NCBI GenBank assembly: GCA_002470645.1
Contig: DKNE01000035.1
Coordinates: forward strand, 1 to 32,902
DNA length: 32,902 nt
Source: Patescibacteria group bacterium UBA7396
GTDB lineage: Bacteria > Patescibacteriota > Gracilibacteria > BD1-5 > UBA6164
Direction of reading: 5' to 3'
The notes beneath the pieces were generated by a model. The model had not been told where the DNA came from. It was given only the letters and a program-made list of their open reading frames with translations, and made no database searches. The stretch's first letter is position 1. Every line of letters begins with the position of its first letter. The position numbers were made by a program, and so were the translations under genes. Below are positions 1 to 9,230 of the stretch, piece by piece.

Positions 1-51
1 TAGAAAAAAAATAAAAATAAGTCCATTTTTTTATTTCATTATCATATCTTC

Positions 52-204
52 ATGAAAAATATCAATCATTCTTTTGATTTATCAAATAATTTTTTGGATT
101 ATTTTTTGTTTTTCTGTAAAAAAATATGAATTTCCCAAGATGTTCTTGATGAAATTTCATCGTTACAAAAAGCAAATTTTTCGGTATCTAAAGAAAATAT
201 TTAG
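52..204 (+). pseudogene. Upstream in-frame segment ended by TAG
   Basis: An ATG at 52 opens 50 codons (one TGA read as Gly) that end at TAG 202-204. The same frame then continues without another stop to 1335. The peptide (begins MKNINHSFDLSNNF, ends SVSKENI) has the same Lys/Asn/Ser-rich, helix-prone composition as the downstream protein, so it looks like the original N-terminus of the next gene. A single base change from TGG, CAG, AAG or GAG would restore a 427-codon frame. It could instead be a short leader peptide or an assembly error. TAG acts as a normal stop at several other genes in this window, so sense reading is unlikely. Confidence 0.45.
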
Positions 205-291
205 GAAAGGTGGCTTTGAGTTTTTTGAAAAATAGTTGATGTATATGATGAAGAAAGTTATGAAAAATATTGAATAGAAAAAAGGGAAGAT

Positions 292-1335
292 ATGCAAAAA
301 ATGTTTTTTACTATAGGAGTTAATTTTATTAAATGATATGTTTATTATTTACAAGATTCACTTAATTATGTGAAAAAATCTCCTATGAATATCTATACTT
401 CTGAGAAAGTACTTGATTTAGAAGAAGAAATAAGTGAAGTTCTCACTATATTAGATGAGCAAAATATTTATACCGACTGGAAATGATTAAGACAATATGT
501 TGATACTCTTCCTTCAAGAATAGATGATATTACTGGGGAAGTATCAAAATTTCATACTAGAAATGAAGAAAAATCAAAAAATATACAAAAAAATCTTCAA
601 GAAGTTAAAAATAAAGCTTGGAAAAATTTTATCCATTCTTGAAATATTTCTCTTGAATCAATCTATAGTATTCAACAAAAATTACAATCAGAGTTTTCTT
701 TATCTCATACCACAAAAGATATTATAACGTCTATTCAAGCCAATACTACTCAAATAGTTCCAGGAATTCAAGTACTTGATTTAGAAAATAGGGAAATTTT
801 AAAAGCCTTAAAAGCTGTACAAGATAGAGAAGCAGACATTGCGAATGAATTTACTCTTCAACTCAGAAATGATTTGCATACCAAATTTTGAGAAGCAGTC
901 AATGATGAACTTTATTATAATTCTCTTTCTGATATCTTTTTTCAAAAAGATACGTCTGATATAGTATCTCTTCACATAGTTTGATATGAAAAATTTGATA
1001 TTATTTCGCATGAAAAACTGCCAAATTCACATCATTGTAAGATGAAAGTAGAATTTCAATCTATTGGTTCAAAAGAAACAAAAATAGCAGTATTATACTG
1101 AGACCCAGAAAAAATTATAGCCTGACAGCAAGCTCGTGTAGGGATTACCCAAGCTGATGGAAGTATAAAACTTCAATTTTTGAATATCAATAAAATTCAT
1201 AATTCCTGAACAAGAATCAAAAAAGAAACTTCAAATCAAGGATATTCTCAAGAAAGAAAAAAATGATTTTTTTCTAAAACAAAAGGATTTTTAACAAATA
1301 CCTATAATAATTTTTTTTCTAAAAAAGTAGTTTAA
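292..1335 (+). CDS. Hypothetical helical protein, 347 aa
   Basis: I do not recognise a family. The frame is open from just after TAG 204 to TAA 1333-1335. ATG 292 is the first start codon in it and has an AAGGGA-like purine run just upstream, unusual here. The protein is mostly polar and helix-rich, with a predicted coiled-coil stretch around residues 85-130 (EEKSKNIQKNLQEVKNK) and a mixed beta-like segment near residues 230-300 (KMKVEFQSIGSKETKIAVLYG). A basic tail with two similar amphipathic pieces (KKGFFSKTKGF and NNFFSKKVV) might touch membrane or nucleic acid. There is no signal peptide or obvious transmembrane segment from this start. The next gene begins 22 bases later, so they are probably co-transcribed. 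If the TAG at 202 is an error or suppressed, the true protein starts at 52. Confidence 0.7.
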
Positions 1336-1357
1336 ATTTTAATATATAAAAAAACTT

Positions 1358-2437
1358 ATGAATTATGCATCTCAAGCTCATGCGCTTCATCATAAAAATA
1401 ATGTATTTTCTCCTTTTTCTGAACCTATAAAAAAAGCAGTTTGATTTTTTTGAGAAAAAATTTCTTGAATCTTATCAAAATGATTTCAACCATTTTCTAA
1501 AAAAGAATCATCTTCAAATACATTTTCTGGACTATTTTGAAATATTCCTAGTACTCATAACGACACTTGTTTTATTGCTGATGTTCCTACTAAGCAATTC
1601 AAAGATAATTTGGAAGCAGATTTACAACCAATAAATTTTAAAAAAGCTCCTTTCTTATTATCATCAGCTTCTTTTGTAATTTCAGATGATGCGAGATTTT
1701 ATAGTTATGATGGAAAATATATTGATACTTTTTCTAAAAATACAAAAGTATTTGCCTCTGTATCAAAAGATGTATTTTTTCATGAAGGAAAAGCATTCAT
1801 TTATATAGATGGACATACTCATACTTCTGATCGTAAAACTACTATTGAAACTTGATATTTAAGAGCTGTTTGGCTTGATACATATCTTCAAGAAAAACCA
1901 CAAGAGATAAAAAAAGCTCCTATATCGGCTTCTTTATTTTCGCCTAAAGTATCTACTCTGACAAATACTCCATCTTGAACTTCATTATGAACAAAAACGA
2001 GTTATTATAATTCTCAACCAAGAAAAAATATTTTTAGCTGATATATGGCTCCAAATTGAGAAGAAATACCAGATTATATCATAAAAGCAGTGACAATAAA
2101 TTACTTTGGAAAGATTATTAAACCAAAAATAGAAGATAGTATTAAGCAAACGGATGTTGAAATTGCTCAAACAAGAGAAATGATTATAAAAAAATCTTTA
2201 GAAACTAAAAGCCCACATACTACCTTTTTACAATCTCAAAAAGAAAAAATTTCTAAAAAGCATAAATTAACAGCTTTATCTCAAGCTATTCAAGAAGCAT
2301 ATTGATGAAAAGAAGATACTTTTGAAAATCAAGATTTGAAGAATATTATACTTTCTATGCAAAAAAAACCAGAGTGGCAAGATATTATTCTAAAATCATA
2401 TACCGTGAAAAAAAATATGAAAAAAAGAAAAAAATAA
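1358..2437 (+). CDS. Hypothetical protein with SH3-like segment, 359 aa
   Basis: The frame runs from ATG 1358 to TAA 2435-2437 and needs several TGA = Gly codons. Residues 25-60 are rich in Gly, Phe, Ser and Lys (for example KKAVGFFGEKISG), resembling the amphipathic tail of the gene upstream. Around residues 100-175 there is a beta-rich stretch (FVISDDARFYSYDG, NTKVFASVSKDVFF, GYLRAVWLDTYL) whose spacing resembles bacterial SH3-like domains: alternating strands, a central 'xxVFASV' and a terminal 'G-Y-L-R-A-V-W-L'. That assignment is inference from pattern only. The C-terminal third is helical and ends in a very basic run (VKKNMKKRKK). No secretion signal is visible. It lies 22 bases after the previous gene and is followed directly by a bidirectional terminator, so the pair is likely one transcript. 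Confidence 0.8.
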
Positions 2438-2440
2438 AAA

Positions 2441-2466
2441 AAAACAGTTTTAAACTGTTTTTTTTT
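2441..2466. terminator. Bidirectional rho-independent terminator
   Basis: The inverted repeat AAAACAGTTT/TAAACTGTTT is flanked by an A-run on the left and a T-run on the right. It can therefore end the plus-strand pair (stop at 2437) and the convergent minus-strand gene (stop at 2468). Confidence 0.8.
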
Positions 2467-2467
2467 A

Positions 2468-5400
2468 TTATATTTTTATACTTCTTATATCTCAGAGTTG
2501 AGGAATGACTACTTTCACTTTTTGTCATACTTCTTTCATAGCATGTTCAATCTTTTTTGCTAGTCATATTCTTTTTTCATCCCCATGAGTTAATGCAATA
2601 ATAGCTCATTTTTTAAATTTTAATTGAGTTAAATACATAATAATCTCTTCTTCATCAATATGTCATGAAAATCAAGTAATATCATCATATTCACACTCAA
2701 CTTTAAATGCTTCTCCATCAATACTTATAAATTCATCACCTGCTTTTATTTTTCATCCCCTTGTTGAGATTGGACAGTATCAAACAAAAATAATTTTTGA
2801 ATTTGGATTTTGGAGATTTTCTTTTAAATGTGGTAATATAGATCATCCATCAGCCATTCATGAAGCTGAAAGAATAATTTCTTTTCTCTCTTTTCTTGCA
2901 GGTGAATAAATATCTTCAAGAGTTATTCTATTATCTTTATTTTCTTCTCCTAATTGAGATTGTTTTACATAGGTAATTACTTCTTTTCAAAATAATTCTA
3001 TTTGAGTTTTTGGATTGAGTAAATCATATTTTCCCCCACAATGATCTATATAAATTTGAGTAATTGCTTCACTGGTTGGACTATCAATTATGATATCAAA
3101 ATCACATACTTTTCATTGCAAGTATTGTATTTGCATATTCATACTTTCAACTCTTTGTTCTAATTGTTTTCTTAAAGAGTTACTAGCACTTTTCTCAATT
3201 TGAGAAATAATTTGATTTTTTTCATGAGAAATACTTTTCATTTGTTGAATATATTGTTGTCCCTCTAATCTTTTTTGAAGAAGAACCATTAAAATTTCTT
3301 GGGTTCTTTGCATAGAAAAAGCAGGAATTAAAATTTTTCATTTTGCTGCTTGAATAGATTCAAAGAGTTTTTTTGTACTGACATCTTTATCAATATGTTT
3401 TCTTCCAGCATATGTTGATTCTACTTGATAATAATCTAAAACAAATGGAATTTTTTCTGGACTTCCAGTTAAATTAGGATTTTTTAATCTTCATAAATCA
3501 CCAGAAAGCGCATAATTTGTATGTCTCAATTGTCTACTAGATGGTACTTTTTGATTTTTCGTTCCATATAAAATATCTTGAACTGCACTTACTACTGTAG
3601 TTACTACTACTTGCACACTTCATTCAAGATGCCCAGCATCAACAAAATTAAGTTTTAAACTTTCAAGAATATCACTATTTTTATCAATATGAACTCATTT
3701 TAACAGAGAAATTGCCTTTTGAACATCACTATAACTATATGGAATATCATGAAGTTTTCATAAGATATTTGGTAAGTCGTCAATAGTATCTATACCATAT
3801 TCTTTTAATAAATTTACAGCAGATTCATATTCAGATTGTCTTATTTCTCATCCTTGGTGTAATTTTTCAGATAATCTTTTAGCAAAAATTATTTTTTTAA
3901 GTTGAGATTTTAATTCTCATATTTTATATCTTCTTTTATGAAGTTCACTTAAAAAATCTCAAACATTTTCATATCATTCGATTCAAAATAAATATTCAAA
4001 ATGAGAATTATAGTTTTCTAAAAGGGTAAATTTTTCTTTTAATTCATTTCTTTTCTTTCTTCTTATTGAAAGAGTTCTAAAAAAATCTCACCTCGCCTGA
4101 GTTAATCTTTTTCTAATTTCTTCTTTTTTTGCTTCATTTATTACAAAAATCTTTGTTTTATCTTCATAATGATATGGAATATCATAAATTCTTTCATCAT
4201 CTTCAGATTCAATATGAGAAAATACAATATCATCCATTGTAAAATCATCACCTACTCATATCATATTTTCCAAAAATTCTTGAATATCTTTTTGGATATA
4301 TTGATGGAATGTTTCAAAAATATAAAATTTTTCAATATCTTCAGGAGAATGTATATTATGTGAAGAAAGAAGTTTTTTTGCATTTTCATAATCTCAAGAA
4401 TCAATATTATGAGATTCTTTTCATTCATAGATTTTTATAAAATGTAAATATTCATTATATAATGCAAGTCTCCTTTTATAGTCTTGTTTTTTATTTTCAA
4501 AACTTTTTATATAATCAGTTAATTTTTCTTTTATTCTTTCTCTGATTTTTGGTTCGATATAATATACAACACTATTATTTTTTCTGAATAATATGTCATA
4601 AATTCTACTATCATCAAGTCTTTTTATATGTACAATAGTGCTTTGACTATTGATTTTATCAAATTCGATATCTATCACATCATCTAAATCTTCTACTTGG
4701 TATATATCTGGAAATCATTCAAATTTAAATTTTTTTACAAATTTATTTGCAATTTGGTATTGTTGCGCATTATTTTTAATATAAAGAGTATTGTCTCATT
4801 CATACATTTGTGTGAGATCATATGCCTGTTGAAGAGCTTCTTTTATCTCTATATTTTTACTATGATTTTCAGAATTGAGTTGTATCTTTTTATTTATTTT
4901 ATCTCTTAATTTTGAAATAATAGATTTTTTTACATAAACTTTTTTTCAGCTTTTTATAATATCTATTATATCTTTCATAGAAAATTTATCTTCATCATCA
5001 ATAATAACTACAAATTTATCTAATGATACTTGAGAATCTTTTGTAAGGAGTACATTTTTGAGTCATTTTCTAATATCACTATTTTCATAATCTCTTTCTG
5101 GAAGTTCTGGAAGGTGTTTTTCAATATCAGATAAAGAATGAATTCCTAATTCATCGAGTTCATTCACCATAGAAGTATAAGAGTTATAATTGACAGGAAG
5201 TTTAAAATCGAAACCTCAATAAATATCAAGTAATTTTTCAACATCAATTATTTCACCATTAAAATCTATTTTTTCTAATTCTCAGATAGATTGAGCAATA
5301 TCTTGTTCATTTGATTGAGCTAAAACTCAGTATTTTTTTTCAAAATCCTCTAAATTTTGAGCTTTTTCTCTGGTAAATTCTACAAAATTAAGAGCAAATT

Positions 5401-6304
5401 GTATTTGTTCTGATTTTTTTGCATTTTCTTCTTCTATAAGAGTATTTTCTTGCTGTAATCTCACAATATTTTCTCCCATTCTGCTTAACTTTGAAACTAC
5501 TGTTCATTTGAGAGTACTTACCACAGGTATAGTTTTATGGTGACCATTTTTAACCATTATGGGTAATTTTTCAATAATTGGGTCTTTTCCTGAGCTGATA
5601 GGATGATAATTTTGAAGTTCAATATTTTCTCAAGTTTCTAATAATTCTATTTTCCCAAGGGTTTTTTCTATGTCTTCTTCATCAAAAAGAAGGAATGGTA
5701 CCTCTTGAAGCACTGAGGATATATCTTTTTCTGACTCTACTCAATATTCTTTTAAAATAGAACAAGATTCTTGATATGCTTCAAGATGAGATTTATTTTC
5801 TACAACTTTATCTAAATATTTTTCACTTGATTTTACTTTATTATTTGTTTTTTTTGACTGAGTTATTTCTTCATAATGGTGAACTATTTGAAGTGCTTCA
5901 TGAAGTCTTTTTGCTAATTTAGCATTTAAATCTTTCATTTTTTCAATTTCTAATTTTGTGAGATTTACATAATCTAACCACATAACTTGAGATTGAAGTT
6001 GTGTAAGTTTTGTCATGATAATTTTTCCTGAAAATCATTTTTTCACTAAATATGGAACTACTCCAGCATGATCAGCATGAGCATGAGTTATCACAAGAAA
6101 ATCTGAATTTAATACTCCAGGATGAATTATTTTATTAAGTTCAGAAGCTTTTTTTACTCACTGTATAGCTCAAGCATCAACTACAATTGTTGGTGCTTTT
6201 GTTTTTCAAAAATCCACTGAGAGGAGAGTTTGAGAACCAGTTAGATTTCTCCCTTGTTCTTTGCTATCAATTCATCCAGCGTAAGTAATATTTACTTTTG
6301 ACAT
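2468..6304 (-). CDS. MBL/beta-CASP RNase-like protein with giant insertion, 1278 aa
   Basis: All catalytic landmarks of the metallo-beta-lactamase/beta-CASP nucleases (CPSF73/RNase J/archaeal FttA relatives) are present. They are HAHADH (residues 74-79), DAGHLEGS (about 886), SGDLGR (about 935), AFSMQRTQE (about 999), DSPTSEA (about 1072), SASGMADGGS followed by FVGYCPISTRGG (about 1145-1175), SGHIDEEE (about 1217) and THGD (about 1235). It is expected to be a zinc-dependent endo- or exoribonuclease acting in the cytoplasm on RNA processing or decay; that role is family inference. Family members are usually 400-650 aa. Here about 720 residues, helical and partly coiled-coil, are inserted between the HxHxDH motif and the DAGH motif, and they contain diverged tandem repeats (see the separate entry). 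ATG 6304 is the first start in frame and follows a promoter-like sequence; no Shine-Dalgarno is present. It stands alone and ends at the shared terminator. Confidence 0.92.
3715..5760 (-). repeat. Diverged tandem repeats within the MBL insertion
   Basis: Protein-level repeats on the minus strand. One motif, roughly 'xxyGIxsxxDIxxxLxxxPxxxxxxxDIxxxL', appears near residues 183 (KEYGVESEKDISSVL), 385 (DELGIHSLSDIEKHL), 645 (SSHNIHSPEDIEKF) and 832 (KEYGIDTIDDLPNIL). A second motif appears at least twice clearly: DDSRIYDILFRKNNSVVYYI (about 562) and DDERIYDIPYHYEDKTKIFV (about 701). A weaker third copy begins DDEDKFSMKDIIDI (about 435). Second-motif copies are spaced by roughly 125-140 residues. 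The last copy of the first motif runs into IPYSYSDVQKAI, which belongs to the normal MBL/beta-CASP fold, suggesting growth by duplication of that segment. DNA-level similarity is low, so the duplications are old. Confidence 0.6.
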
Positions 6305-6332
6305 AACTCATAAAATTAATAAATAAGATTTA

Positions 6333-6360
6333 TGTATACTACTTTTTATTTTTTTGTCAA
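6333..6360 (-). promoter_or_regulatory. Sigma70-like promoter of the MBL gene
   Basis: On the minus strand TTGACA (6360-6355) is followed after 16 bases by TATACA (6338-6333), about 28 bases before the ATG at 6304. The match to a vegetative consensus is good and the position is right. Confidence 0.6.
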
Positions 6361-6410
6361 ATTATTTCTATAAGAAAAGCATATTTTTATCAGAAATAAA
6401 ATTCACTTTA

Positions 6411-6445
6411 AAAAAAGCAAAAAAACCTTGTTTTTTTGCTTTTTT
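6411..6445. other. A/T-rich hairpin in divergent intergenic region
   Basis: The arms AAAAAAGCAAAAAAA and TTTTTTTGCTTTTTT (15 bp) enclose the loop CCTTG and are followed by more T. It looks like a terminator but lies between two divergent genes (MBL to the left, gatB to the right), upstream of the MBL promoter, where no transcript should end. It could be an attenuator in the gatB leader, an insulator, or a leftover from rearrangement. The rest of the roughly 180-base region shows no other clear feature. Confidence 0.5.
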
Positions 6446-6487
6446 TTCTTATATTAAGAAAAAATTTTTATCATTAATAATAAAAAT

Positions 6488-7927
6488 ATGCCAGCAAAAG
6501 ATTATGAGAAGGTTATTTGACTTGAAATACACGTGAGAATTAAATCAAATACTAAAATGTTTTGTAATTGTAAAAATGCCGTTGCACTTGCCGATGAGCC
6601 AAATGTAAATGTTTGTCCTATTTGTATGTGATTTCCTTGAATGCTTCCTACAGTAAATAAAGAAGTAGTGAGACTTGGTCTTATTGGAGGTATGATGATG
6701 GGGTGTGAAGTCCAAAAAACTTCAAGATTTGATAGAAAAACATATTTTTATCCTGATAATCCACTTAGCTACCAAATTACACAAATGTATGAACCAATTG
6801 TTTGAGAGGGGAGTGTAAAAGTACTAGTAAATGGGGAACAAAGAAATTTTTCTATTCATCATATGCATTTAGAAAATGATGCATGAAAACTTATTCATGC
6901 AGGATGAAAAACATTATGTGATTACAATAGAGCTTGAAGCCCACTTATGGAAATAGTCACCAATCCAGTATTTAAAGATAAAGAAGAAGTAATGGAATTT
7001 TTACGTGAACTTCAAAAAATGATGAGAGCTGCTGGAGTAAGTGATGCCGATATGGAAAAATGACAACTCAGATGTGATGTAAATCTTTCTATTATGCCAG
7101 TTGGTTCAAAAGTATTTGGGACCAGAGTAGAACTGAAAAATATTAACTCATTTTCATCTATTTGAAGAGCAATTGATGCAGAATTTGCAAGACAAGTAAG
7201 ACTTCTTGATGAAGGAAAACAAGTTGATCAAGAAACCAGAGGTTGGGATGATGATAAAGGTCAAAGTCATACTATGAGAAGTAAAGAAGATGCTATGGAT
7301 TATAGATATTTTCCAGAACCAGATTTACTTCCTATCATACTTGAAGACGACTTTATTGAAGAATGTAGAAAAACACTTCCAGAGCTTCCTATAGAAAAAA
7401 GACTGAGATATTTGAATGAATTTAATCTTGGTGAGGATGATGCTAGAATCTTGTCAGCAGATCATACTCTTGGAACGTATTTTGATAAAGTAGTATCTCT
7501 TACTTCAGATGCTAAAAAATCTTGTGCTTATATTACAACAGTAGTTTTAGCCTTAATGAAAGAGGCTCTTATTGATGATATAACTATTATAAAAATTACT
7601 CCAGAAGAATTATCAGAAGTAATTAAAATGGTAAATGCTGATGAACTTTCTTCAACGAATGCAAAATTGGTAGTAGAAGAACTATTTATAAATTGAGGAA
7701 AAGCAAGAGAAATAGCAGAAAGTAAAAATTTGATTCAAAAAAATGACCTTTGAGCATTAGAAGCTATTGTTGATAGTATTATAAATGCAAATCCTACACA
7801 AGTTTCAGATTATCAATGAGGAAATGAAAAAATATTTGGTTTTCTTGTTGGTCAATGTATGAAGGCTTCAGCATGATCTTGAAATCCAAAAATATTTAAT
7901 GAAATTTTAAAGAAAAAATTATGATAA
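6488..7927 (+). CDS. gatB: Asp/Glu-tRNA(Asn/Gln) amidotransferase subunit B
   Basis: GatB carries the kinase/tRNA-binding part of the GatCAB complex, which converts Glu-tRNA(Gln) and/or Asp-tRNA(Asn) to the amidated forms. The 479-aa length is typical. Visible hallmarks are VIGLEIHV (residues 9-16, Gly11 encoded by TGA), the zinc-site cysteines CNC (26-28) and CPIC (43-46), MGFPGMLPTVN, NRAGSPLMEIVT, RCDVNLSIMP, RVELKNINS and MDYRYFPEPDLLP. A helical tail domain (GatB/YqeY type) follows from about residue 330, ending in NPKIFNEILKKKLG. The final sense codon is TGA, directly followed by TAA, so a standard-code reader would stop one codon early. No Shine-Dalgarno precedes ATG 6488. gatA and gatC are not in the window, so the subunits are not encoded together here. 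Confidence 0.98.
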
Positions 7928-7956
7928 TTACCCAGTTGATATTTTTAGTTACTTTT

Positions 7957-7985
7957 TTGTAAAATATTAATTTTTATGTTAGTAT
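7957..7985 (+). promoter_or_regulatory. Promoter-like sequence before the three-gene operon
   Basis: TTGTAA (7957-7962), a 17-base spacer and TAGTAT (7980-7985) lie 30 bases before ATG 8016. The spacing is ideal and the hexamers are partial matches; in such AT-rich DNA some chance hits are expected. Confidence 0.4.
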
Positions 7986-8015
7986 GTAATTACTTAATAT
8001 AATGATATATATTTT

Positions 8016-8630
8016 ATGCAAGTTAAAAATATTTCCTCTCCTCAAGAGATTCATTCTAAATATTCTGAAATTAGTAAGTTATCTCAATATACTTCTCAGC
8101 AAATAGACGATATTATTTTATTAAATCCGAGATATTTATTATATTTATTAGCAAATATTCAGGATAAAAAATATAAGACATCTGTTGCTATTTCATTTTC
8201 TGATGGAACATTTGGTGCACAATTTAGTGGTTTTAAAACTCTCAATATTGACAATAAAGGAAATGTTGTACTTACTCGAGTTGCACATCATTATGACCAT
8301 CTTATAAAAAATCAGCAATCATCAAATTGATATCAAGATCTTTTATCTACTTCTATATATAATGGAGGTTGAAATTGAGTTCCAACTTCTGCCTTTATTT
8401 GATGGGAAGATTGATATTGAAGTGATAAAAATATAGTTGGAACTTTTAAAATTCCGGTGGGTGATCTTGTAAAAATTTTTCAGGATTGAAATGCAATTTT
8501 ATGAAATATTTGAGAATGAGAAATTGTTTTATCACCAAAAGTTGCTCAGAAATATTTATCAGAATATACAAATAAATGACAAAATAATTGATATACGTGA
8601 CTTCCTAATGAGATAATTTTAGATTTATAG
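8016..8630 (+). CDS. Unknown protein, possible ADP-ribosyltransferase-like, 204 aa
   Basis: No firm family assignment. The C-terminal half shows the order of elements seen in R-S-E type mono-ADP-ribosyltransferases: an Arg at the end of a strand (VVLTRVAHH, R88), an STS triplet (111-113), a strand plus turn like 'F-x-I-P-x-G' (GTFKIPVGD, 142-150) and an E-x-E (GEGEIVLSP, E167 and E169). The spacing between elements is short but within a compact ART core. The N-terminal 80 residues are helical, then beta-rich (SVAISFSDGTFGAQFSGF). No signal peptide is seen. Arg88 is encoded by CGA, a codon hardly used in the window. It is the first gene of an operon (16 bases to the next) with a CheD/CNF-like candidate and a flavoprotein. 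The enzymatic reading is a hypothesis; the open frame, ending at TAG, is solid. Confidence 0.8.
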
Positions 8631-8646
8631 TTTTAATTTTGAATGT

Positions 8647-9225
8647 ATGAGTGATATATTACTTTCTCCTTTAGCGAAAATAGAATCAAAAGAAAAATTA
8701 GATTTATGAGTTGCTCAAGAGGTAAAAGATATTTTAGATTTGAATGCATCTGAAAACATAAACTTTCAGGTTTTTCAGACAATTTTTACATCAATTTTAA
8801 AATGAAAAAAATATATTATTTCAACAGACTGATTAAATGGTTGTACTGCTTCTTTTATTCTCCTAAAAAATTCAGCATGAGCAATAATAGCAGTTATTTC
8901 TACGCATTTCCCTCCTATAGAAGGTATGATTGAAACATCACTCAATCAAATACAAAAACATATTAAAAATAATTCATATAATTTACAAGAAGTATCAAAA
9001 ATAGAGATATTTTTAGCTAATGATACTAGTCGACCAAATAATCATTTTTTACTCCTTTCTGATTTCATTGAGCAAACACAAAAAATAGTTCCAAAAACTA
9101 TAATATCTTATTATAATAGAAGAGATAAAACAAGGTCAGATGCGGAAAAAATATGAACAATGAATCTAGAAATCTCTTCAAATGGGAGTTATAGAGTCTC
9201 TCATGAATGAAATATTTTAATATAA
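8647..9225 (+). CDS. Unknown protein, possible CheD/CNF-fold (LSGC-like), 192 aa
   Basis: Family not recognised with certainty. The stretch YIISTDGLNGCTASFILL (C66) followed by IIAVISTHFPP (H87) resembles the Cys-His arrangement of the CheD / cytotoxic necrotizing factor / BLF1 superfamily, whose members carry an 'LSGC' type motif with a histidine 12-21 residues downstream and act as glutamine deamidases. Later strands (KIEIFLANDTS, KTIISYYNRRD, TMNLEISSNGSYRV) would fit the second half of a CheD-like sandwich. No signal peptide or membrane segment is visible. ATG 8647 is used because it opens the frame 16 bases after the previous stop; another ATG at 8643 is out of frame. It ends at TAA 9223-9225, five bases before the flavoprotein start, so translation is probably coupled. 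It may be a plain hypothetical protein if the motif is coincidental. Confidence 0.8.
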
Positions 9226-9230
9226 TATAC

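Noticed and set aside
1610..1855. Possible separate gene starting at an alternative TTG
   Set aside because: It is a TGA-to-TGA fragment of the larger 1358-2437 frame, which is continuous with TGA = Gly.
5741..6016. Separate small coiled-coil gene
   Set aside because: It is an internal piece of the MBL protein frame bounded by TGA glycine codons.
6411..6445. Ordinary terminator of an upstream plus-strand gene
   Set aside because: No plus-strand gene ends upstream; the neighbouring gene is transcribed away from it. Kept only as an unexplained hairpin.
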